Shown in pieces: positions 58,180-64,000 of a stretch of 64,000 nt of DNA. The position numbers were made by a program, and so were the translations under genes. Each line of letters starts with the position of its first letter. The stretch's first letter is position 1. This DNA comes from CAYSZB01 sp964435475 (GTDB lineage Bacteria > Chloroflexota > Anaerolineae > Anaerolineales > Anaerolineaceae). A model generated the notes under the pieces. It saw only the letters and a list, made by a program, of their open reading frames with translations. It did not search any database and was not told the DNA's origin. The DNA lies in contig CAYSZB010000003.1 in the NCBI GenBank assembly GCA_964435475.1, positions 10,879-74,878 of the forward strand. Direction: 5' to 3'.

Positions 58180-59268
58180 TTATCTCAAATTTGATTCTAA
58201 CATATGCAACCAGTTATTACCGAAAATCCCGGCAACAGCCGTGGCATCGTATCCCTTTTCCAGCAGTAGCATTTCCAACTTCTGCAGATCAGCAATCGTT
58301 TCCAATTCGATAGGGGTGGATTGCAGGCCAAACCCGCCATCAAAATCTGAACCGATGCCCACATGCAGAGAATCGCCTACCAGCTGACAAACATAATCGA
58401 CCTGTTCAGCCACCATTGACAGGTGCATGCCGGCTCTGCCCGGACCACTTTGCCACTGCTGATCGAGGAAGCAGTTGTATGGGATGATGCCCATTATGCC
58501 ATCTCTTTGTGCCAGTCGTTTTATTGCAGTATCTGACAGGTGACGGTTGGAGGAATAGTTTTTAATCAAAGTTGAAACATTTGCATGGCTGGCGATAACC
58601 TGTCCTTGATAGGTTTCCAGGGCTTGACCTGCTGCCTGTCCATCCATGTGTGATATATCCAGGATGAAACCAAGGGCAGCCATTTGCTTTAGCAAGGTAT
58701 GACCCTCCCGGGTTAATGGACCCGGTTCGCCTGTGCCACCACAAAAGCGATTTCCAGCCCAGGCTGGTCCGATCATGCGCACCCCGTGCTCCCACCAGAA
58801 ATCAAGATCACCAGGTGACGTGATCGCTTCAGCGCCTTCCATCAGTAACACCAGACCAACCGGCAGGTCTGGCAACAGGGTCTCATTATTTTTCCATCCA
58901 GTCATATGTTGGTCAAGGTCTGTTCTCGATCTGATCAAGCGGAACTTGGTATGGTGATCTTGTGCCAGGTGTTCATATAAGAATAACTGGTCTTTATAGA
59001 CCCTGTTTGCCTCTGCTGTATCTGCATAGCACTGGTTGACCCATGCATATTTTTTCATCAGAACCGGGCTGGCAAAGAGGGTGGAGAATACGATAGCAAC
59101 ATGACCTGCCATATATTCAGTCCAACCCAACATGGTGTCTCCATTTGCAGTGGGGACACCAGTGCTGGCTTCCAGTTTACGGGTGGTTAGAGCAGATTGG
59201 GTATAATCGCGTTGAAATGTGGCCATATTCCAGGCCAGGTCTTCATGTGCATCAATGATGAAGTTCAT
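58180..59268 (-). CDS. Membrane dipeptidase (renal dipeptidase, M19 family)
   Basis: The 362-aa zinc dipeptidase has FIIDAHEDLAWNMA at the start (metal His and Asp), the bridging Glu in LLMEGAEAI, ILDISHMDG and VIASHANVS with the His ligands, and IGSDFDGGFG near residue 310. It has no signal peptide despite the family name, so it is cytosolic here. Bacterial members cut dipeptides, including D-amino-acid types. It starts just after the rpsA terminator and leads a six-gene run with the membrane protein, the M16 pair, acpS and the metallophosphoesterase. Confidence 0.92.
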   Translation of the reverse strand: MNFIIDAHEDLAWNMATFQRDYTQSALTTRKLEASTGVPTANGDTMLGWTEYMAGHVAIVFSTLFASPVLMKKYAWVNQCYADTAEANRVYKDQLFLYEHLAQDHHTKFRLIRSRTDLDQHMTGWKNNETLLPDLPVGLVLLMEGAEAITSPGDLDFWWEHGVRMIGPAWAGNRFCGGTGEPGPLTREGHTLLKQMAALGFILDISHMDGQAAGQALETYQGQVIASHANVSTLIKNYSSNRHLSDTAIKRLAQRDGIMGIIPYNCFLDQQWQSGPGRAGMHLSMVAEQVDYVCQLVGDSLHVGIGSDFDGGFGLQSTPIELETIADLQKLEMLLLEKGYDATAVAGIFGNNWLHMLESNLR

Positions 59269-59281
59269 AGTGAGTTAAAGA

Positions 59282-59312
59282 AAAGTGCACCAGGTTTTCC
59301 TGGTGCACCTTT
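59282..59312 (-). terminator. Terminator after the S1 gene
   Basis: GTGCACCAGG and CCTGGTGCAC form a 10-bp stem with a TTTT loop and are followed on the minus strand by TTTTCTTT. It separates rpsA from the M19 dipeptidase gene. Confidence 0.8.
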
Positions 59313-59316
59313 GATG

Positions 59317-60645
59317 TTAGGCTTCGGGTTCCTGCTGTTCTTCAGGAGCTTCAGCTTCTTGTGGCTTTTCCTCAATCCCTGGTGCTTCGGTTGTCACGTG
59401 GGCTGCGATGTCTTCACCTGCATTCGAAGGAAATTCGATCTCCTTTGAAAGTGCCTGCCAATCCAGGTCAGCATAAGCTGGAGAATCCACTCTGCGCAGG
59501 CTTAGGCCAATGCGGTGAATATCTTCCTCGATCTTGATAATGCGCAGGGTGATGATGTCACCAACATGGATGACTTCCTTGGGATGATCGATGCGGTGTT
59601 CGCTGATCTCAGAAATATGGATCAGGCCTTCCAGGTCCTTGGCTTTGCCTTCAAGCCTCAGTTTGGCAAACGCCCCAAAATTGGTTAAGCGGGTGATCTC
59701 AGCTTCTACAAGTTGCCCGACCTTCAGGTCCTCAACATGGGAAGACCAGGGGTCATCCTTGAGTTGACGAATAGAGAGCCCTATCCTTCGGCGTTCCTTA
59801 TCCACAGCTATGATCTTGACTTTAACTTCCTGGCCAACCTTTAGAACTTCGCTGGGGTTGTTGATATGATCCCAGGAGATCTCTGACAGGTGAACCAGGC
59901 CATCAGCGCCATTGATATTCACAAATGCACCAAAATCTGCAAGGCTGGTGACCTTGCCGGTGCGAACATCACCTTCTTTGAGGTCATCAAGGATCATGTC
60001 CTTGATCTGATCTCGGGTTTCAGTTGAAGCGGCCTTTTCTGAGAGGATCAACCTGCGGCGTTCCCGGTCAACTTCGATGACACGGACGTTAACCTGTTCT
60101 CCGATCATCTGGCGATATTTTTCTTCTATTGGAGAATCTCCAGAAAGCGTCAAGCGGCGGCTGATACTGACCTGTGAGGCAGGAACAAAACCACGGATGG
60201 TGCCCAAAGGAACCAACAAACCACCTTTGTTGTAGCCAACAATGCTTGATTGGAAGGTGGTTGCCTCTTTCAGGTAATTTTCGGCGTCAACCCAGCTTTG
60301 CTCTTCGACAGCACGGACAAATGACAGGATCAGGTTGCCATTTTGATCTTCAGGTGTCACAACAAAAACAGGAATTGCGGACCCAACCTTTAATTCAGCG
60401 AGGATTTCTGAGGGAATGGCTTCATACTCCTTGCCGGTGATAATACCTTCGGATTTGGCTCCGACACTCACCAGGATCTGGCCTTCAGAAATACTGGCGA
60501 TAACCCCATCACGGGTTTCACCATGCTTTGGAAAATCGATATTTAAACCTTCTTCATTGAGCAGCATTTCCATCTTGTTGTCAGGTTGCTCCTGTTCATT
60601 AGCCTGGCTAGCTACCTGATCATTTGTGGCATCATTTTGTGTCAT
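59317..60645 (-). CDS. rpsA: S1 RNA-binding-domain protein, ribosomal protein S1 homolog
   Basis: The 442-aa protein has four S1 domains in order (about residues 40-110, 125-205, 220-300 and 310-390). Each shows the beta-barrel pattern, for example VRTGKVTSLADFGAFVNING and DGLVHLSEISWDHINNPSEV. The last domain has LEGLIHISEISEHRIDHPKE. The N- and C-terminal tails are acidic (Glu/Ala-rich). The four-domain form is shorter than six-domain E. coli S1, and similar proteins occur in several phyla. It binds mRNA at the ribosome to help initiation. A near-consensus promoter precedes it. Confidence 0.92.
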   Translation of the reverse strand: MTQNDATNDQVASQANEQEQPDNKMEMLLNEEGLNIDFPKHGETRDGVIASISEGQILVSVGAKSEGIITGKEYEAIPSEILAELKVGSAIPVFVVTPEDQNGNLILSFVRAVEEQSWVDAENYLKEATTFQSSIVGYNKGGLLVPLGTIRGFVPASQVSISRRLTLSGDSPIEEKYRQMIGEQVNVRVIEVDRERRRLILSEKAASTETRDQIKDMILDDLKEGDVRTGKVTSLADFGAFVNINGADGLVHLSEISWDHINNPSEVLKVGQEVKVKIIAVDKERRRIGLSIRQLKDDPWSSHVEDLKVGQLVEAEITRLTNFGAFAKLRLEGKAKDLEGLIHISEISEHRIDHPKEVIHVGDIITLRIIKIEEDIHRIGLSLRRVDSPAYADLDWQALSKEIEFPSNAGEDIAAHVTTEAPGIEEKPQEAEAPEEQQEPEA

Positions 60646-60678
60646 TCGTTAAATACTCCAACTTGAAATTTGTGCAAG

Positions 60679-60707
60679 ATTATAGTGTAAACACGACACT
60701 TTTGCAA
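60679..60707 (-). promoter_or_regulatory. Promoter of the S1 gene
   Basis: TTGCAA and TATAAT are spaced 17 nt apart on the minus strand, about 35 nt before the ATG with GGAG upstream of it. Confidence 0.75.
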
Positions 60708-60817
60708 CCATGATATTCGGCGTCTGGTTACAACATTCAATTGTATCGCATTATTCGAATTAATGTTGAAGTTGATGAATCAAAATCCGATTGGTGCGAT
60801 ATTGCTGTTCTTGTTTG

Positions 60818-61468
60818 TTAACTATCTTCTGTGCCCGGCAGTGGCAACATATTATCCAACTTCATTACAGATCCGCTTAAGTTGGTGCGAACCTTATAAG
60901 CCTTTCCATCCAATTCCATGGTTACCAAATAACCCGGTGTAATCACATCGATGCAGCTGGTATCTTTCTCCGCTATACCCAGGCAACCGTTTGGCCAGTC
61001 TCTTTGCGAGTACCCGGTTACCTTGACCAAAGCAGGTTTGACACTCAAAAGCTCTGCCAGGAACTGCCTGGCGAGGGTGACTGCCTGGGGAAGCTCAGGA
61101 TCAATTACTACATTTTCAGATGGTTCACTAATGATCATGCTGCCATCCTTATTCGTCCGGTAAATGAATTCTTTTCCTTGCGCCTGCAAGGTTACTTTGT
61201 ACCCAGGTGTTATCACCTGGGCGCACATTTGCCCTTCTTCCGCCAGTCCCAGGCAGGCATCAGGCCAGTCCATCTCTTCTATACTTACTAATGAAACCTG
61301 GCTGACGTCTAATCCCAAAGAAAGGGCCAGTTGTTGGGTGACTTTGGTGGTAATAGCAGATCGAGGATCCTCAGGTTCCACGGGTTTTTGTGTCGGGGAT
61401 GTTCCTTGCTCTGTTGCGCAGGCAGTTAGGATTAAAAGCAATGTAATAAGCAATGTTTTCTTGATCAT
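60818..61468 (-). CDS. Lipoprotein with a duplicated Cys-containing domain
   Basis: The 216-aa protein has a lipoprotein signal peptide ending LLILTAC, so it is lipid-anchored outside the membrane. It contains two copies of an approximately 75-residue unit. The first has MDWPDACLGLAEEGQMC followed by AQVITPGYKVTLQAQG. The second has RDWPNGCLGIAEKDTSC followed by IDVITPGYLVTMELDG. Each pair of Cys could form a disulfide. I do not know the name of this family, and no catalytic motif is visible. It stands alone between ftsK and rpsA. Confidence 0.75.
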   Translation of the reverse strand: MIKKTLLITLLLILTACATEQGTSPTQKPVEPEDPRSAITTKVTQQLALSLGLDVSQVSLVSIEEMDWPDACLGLAEEGQMCAQVITPGYKVTLQAQGKEFIYRTNKDGSMIISEPSENVVIDPELPQAVTLARQFLAELLSVKPALVKVTGYSQRDWPNGCLGIAEKDTSCIDVITPGYLVTMELDGKAYKVRTNLSGSVMKLDNMLPLPGTEDS

Positions 61469-61531
61469 GAGGGTTACCTTCTCATATATTTCATATTTTA
61501 CAGACGGCTTATCAGGCTATTTGTTCCCGGT

Positions 61532-63838
61532 TCAGTCTTCAGCAGGAGGTCCAACCGGACCATAGTCCAGCACCTCCCTGACCTGGGTCTGCGGGTCTGG
61601 AGCACCGATGATACCTTTCTTTTCAATTGCTTCGATCAAACGGGCAGACCGTGTATAACCGATGCGGAATTTACGCTGCAGCATGGAAACCGAAGCCCGT
61701 CCTTCCTGGCGGATGATCGCGATGGCTTCATCAGTCATCGGGTCTTCATTTGGATCTTTTTCCATTTCTTTCCAGAGCGGATCCTGGATAAAGGGAGTAC
61801 TTTGTGCGGTTGAAAAAGCAACAGGTTGGGCGGGACGGGTGGGGGCATCCTCGCTCACTGCCTGGATGCGCCAGAATGATGCAAGGTTGGACAATTCATC
61901 ATCGGAGACGTATGTACCCTGGATCCTTATAGGGGAGGGGGAATCCGGTGCCTGGAAAAGCATATCGCCCTTGCCCAAAAGCCGTTCCGCACCCTGCTGA
62001 TCGAGGATGACGCGTGAGTCTGTTCCTGAAAAGACGGCGAATGCGATCCTGGCAGGGAAATTCGCCTTGATCAGCCCGGTAATGATATCGGTCGATGGAC
62101 GTTGTGTAGCAATGATCAGATGGATGCCGGTCGCCCTGGCCAATTGAGCCAGGCGGGTGAGGGATTTCTCCGTTTCATCAGGTGCCAGCATCATCATATC
62201 AGCCAACTCATCAATGACCACCAGCAGGTAAGGGATCGGGTCCTCTTTCCTGGTTGTGCGCCAGGCGTTGTACTCCTGGATGTTGCGGGTACCTGATTGG
62301 GCGAATTTGTGATAGCGGTTATCCATCTCCCTGAGCATCCACTGCAATGCGCCGACAACGCGGTCTGCATCCACGATGACAGGTGACAAAAGATGAGGTA
62401 TGCCATTGTATCCGGTAAGTTCAACCCGTTTCGGGTCAACCAAAACCAGGCGGAGTTGATCTGGTGTGTTGGTTGTCAGGAAACATGAAAGGATCGAATT
62501 GATGCAGACAGATTTACCTGCACCCGTGGTGCCTGCGATAAGTAGATGGGGCATCGCATTGAGATCTGCCACGACACTATTCCCTGAGACATCCTTACCC
62601 AGGGCAAATTTCAATGGAGAGGTCATGTTCTTAAACAACTGAGTGGTGATAACCTCTGAAAGGGTGACGATGTCGATGTCCTTGTTGGGAACTTCTATGC
62701 CGACATATCCCTTACCAGGGACAGGTGCCTGGACACGAATACGCGAAGCCTGTAGTGCCATTGCCAGGTCATCCGCCAGGGATGTGATCTTGCTGACACG
62801 CACCCGGGTCTTGCCATTGCGGTTATCAAGGAAATCAGGTTCCACCCCAAATAAAGTGATGGAGGGACCGCGTTTTATTTCAACAACATGCCCCGGAGCT
62901 CCGAATGAACGCAGTGATTCTTCGATGACCCGGGCGCGATGCTGATCATTTTCATTGTTGATCGATGGCGATTTGGGCGAGCGGAGTATGTTGTTGGGAT
63001 CCGGTAAAACCCACTGGTGCTTAACCTCTTGAATAGGTGTGGATCCTAATTCTGACCTGGCTTGATCCGGGGCAGTTTGGGTTATTTGAACAGGGGTTAC
63101 ATTTTTTTGGGGTGGCTGCTCGGGAGTGGTTTTTTCCGCTGTGGAAAAAAAGGTCCTTGACTTTGCATTTTGCGAATCATCTTTGTCCAAGCGTGGAGGT
63201 TTGCTCACCCGGTTTTGTTCTCGGATCTTTTTGATCAACCCGGTGACCCACCCAATAATGTCGTTTATTGAAATATCAAACACTAGCAGGATACTGATGA
63301 TTAGCCATGCGGTTAGCATGATGACCATGCCAGGTCGACCGATCGTATCGATGAAAATCTTCTTTATACCTGCACCAATGAAACCGCCACCCAACCCAAG
63401 AGCAGCAGTTGAAAGGTCGCCTTTGGAAAAAACATGCAACCAGGCTAAGAGGTTTATGAAGAGCAGGAAAATGCCAAATCCCCGTTCAGTGGAGAGCCTG
63501 GGTAATTTGTCTGAGTTGCGAAACAGGACGCCTGCTCCCCATGCGATAAGGCCGAGAGGCAGGATATACTTTCCCCATCCCATTGCTTTGCCCAGAAGCT
63601 CCGTCCACCATTTCGTGATGATGCCCGATTGAGATGAAAGCAGGCTGATGAGGGTGATAATGCCTATCAGCAGCAAAACTACACCTGTCACATCCTTTTT
63701 TCGTTCGGGGGAAATCTGGATCCGGATCGGGTGGGATTTATTGACAGTTTGTTTTCGTTTAGCCCGTGAGGGTACGACCTTATGGGTAGCAGTTGATCGC
63801 GATTTGCTTTTGCTACTTTTCTTCCTGGACGTTGCCAT
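61532..63838 (-). CDS. ftsK: DNA translocase FtsK
   Basis: FtsK couples chromosome segregation with cell division. The 768-aa protein has a basic N-terminus and about four to five membrane helices (about residues 35-200). A linker and the motor follow: Walker A GTTGAGKSVC near residue 437 and Walker B LLVVIDELADMMM near residue 543, with the intervening LVDPKRVELTGYNGIPHL. The gamma winged-helix domain EEAIAIIRQEGRASV-type (here EAIAIIRQEGRASVSMLQRK) and RIGYTRSARLIEAIE ends the protein. The ATG at 63838 is chosen because GGAGG lies 5 nt upstream; the reading frame continues 7 codons more without support. Its -10 box is at 63876-63881. Confidence 0.97.
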   Translation of the reverse strand: MATSRKKSSKSKSRSTATHKVVPSRAKRKQTVNKSHPIRIQISPERKKDVTGVVLLLIGIITLISLLSSQSGIITKWWTELLGKAMGWGKYILPLGLIAWGAGVLFRNSDKLPRLSTERGFGIFLLFINLLAWLHVFSKGDLSTAALGLGGGFIGAGIKKIFIDTIGRPGMVIMLTAWLIISILLVFDISINDIIGWVTGLIKKIREQNRVSKPPRLDKDDSQNAKSRTFFSTAEKTTPEQPPQKNVTPVQITQTAPDQARSELGSTPIQEVKHQWVLPDPNNILRSPKSPSINNENDQHRARVIEESLRSFGAPGHVVEIKRGPSITLFGVEPDFLDNRNGKTRVRVSKITSLADDLAMALQASRIRVQAPVPGKGYVGIEVPNKDIDIVTLSEVITTQLFKNMTSPLKFALGKDVSGNSVVADLNAMPHLLIAGTTGAGKSVCINSILSCFLTTNTPDQLRLVLVDPKRVELTGYNGIPHLLSPVIVDADRVVGALQWMLREMDNRYHKFAQSGTRNIQEYNAWRTTRKEDPIPYLLVVIDELADMMMLAPDETEKSLTRLAQLARATGIHLIIATQRPSTDIITGLIKANFPARIAFAVFSGTDSRVILDQQGAERLLGKGDMLFQAPDSPSPIRIQGTYVSDDELSNLASFWRIQAVSEDAPTRPAQPVAFSTAQSTPFIQDPLWKEMEKDPNEDPMTDEAIAIIRQEGRASVSMLQRKFRIGYTRSARLIEAIEKKGIIGAPDPQTQVREVLDYGPVGPPAED

Positions 63839-63875
63839 GCTTTCCTCCGAGCCAGTCACCTGAATTCATGTTGGG

Positions 63876-63881
63876 ATTATA
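63876..63881 (-). promoter_or_regulatory. Extended -10 box for ftsK
   Basis: TGCTATAAT, an extended -10, lies about 38 nt before the ATG on the minus strand. The -35 is weak. Confidence 0.5.
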
Positions 63882-64000
63882 GCATATGAGGGTAAGTCGA
63901 CTTGATGATGGACGATGAAATGATAAAAAATTGTCTCTTGCGTGTATGGTGATGAGCCAGCAGATGGTATCCACTCCAATCACCGAGCTGGACTGCGATT

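Noticed and set aside
63953..64000. Start of a plus-strand gene at the right edge
   Set aside because: An ATG and open frame to the edge exist but there is no ribosome-binding site and too little sequence to judge.

Overview
The window looks like a contig from a Chloroflexota bacterium, most likely class Anaerolineae. This is an inference from family content, not a database match. Supporting signs are an orphan set of complex I / hydrogenase-4-like membrane subunits, a C39-LysM protein with a Thr-Pro linker, secreted beta-helix proteins ending in a short hydrophobic-basic tail, a selenocysteine elongation factor, anaerobe-type purine/hydantoin enzymes, Shine-Dalgarno-led genes mixed with apparently leaderless ones, and a Gram-positive-type SOS box. 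No rRNA, tRNA, transposase, prophage or CRISPR was seen.

Region by region. (1) 1-20574 is almost wholly minus strand: a partial FAD oxidoreductase, a secreted Ig-like protein, an M32 carboxypeptidase, a SerA-like dehydrogenase, SelB, a coiled-coil protein, three membrane subunits related to NuoL/HyfE/NuoN, dihydropyrimidinase, an unknown protein, a fold-type II PLP enzyme, a glycosyltransferase, threonine synthase, an EEP-family phosphohydrolase, carbamate kinase, an 8-oxoguanine-deaminase-like amidohydrolase and FolD. (2) 20645-25142 holds uridine kinase, two DedA/VTT membrane proteins, the C39-LysM protein, a gene-free stretch of about 0.8 kb full of hairpin repeats, and RsmG. (3) 25155-35425 is a tandem array of six paralogous secreted beta-helix proteins, all minus strand. 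(4) 35611-41266 holds a membrane-anchored TIM-barrel-like protein, a GPH sugar symporter with a ChbG-like deacetylase, a dolichol-phosphate-mannose-synthase-like enzyme and an MTA/SAH-deaminase-like amidohydrolase. (5) 41306-48113 is a minus-strand housekeeping run: a small membrane protein, Pth, Mfd, a DUF348/3D cell-wall protein and RsmA. (6) 48225-53907 is plus strand: a radical SAM protein, MscL with an added zinc ribbon, an orphan beta-class DNA methyltransferase, a nucleoside phosphorylase, an alkaline-phosphatase-fold enzyme, and a compact FtsK-like ATPase with a 75-aa partner behind a strong promoter carrying an SOS-box-like palindrome. (7) 53931-63838 is minus strand: a metallophosphoesterase, AcpS, two M16 peptidase subunits, a four-helix membrane protein and an M19 dipeptidase, probably one operon, then ribosomal protein S1, a lipoprotein and FtsK.

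The most interesting parts are the beta-helix array with its shared C-terminal tail, the SOS-box-controlled FtsK-like cassette, and the hairpin repeats at 23.7-24.4 kb whose tandem 8-mers change in step with their pairing arm. Dihydropyrimidinase, carbamate kinase and the 8-oxoguanine-deaminase-like enzyme within 9 kb suggest fermentation of purines or hydantoins with ATP recovered from carbamoyl phosphate.
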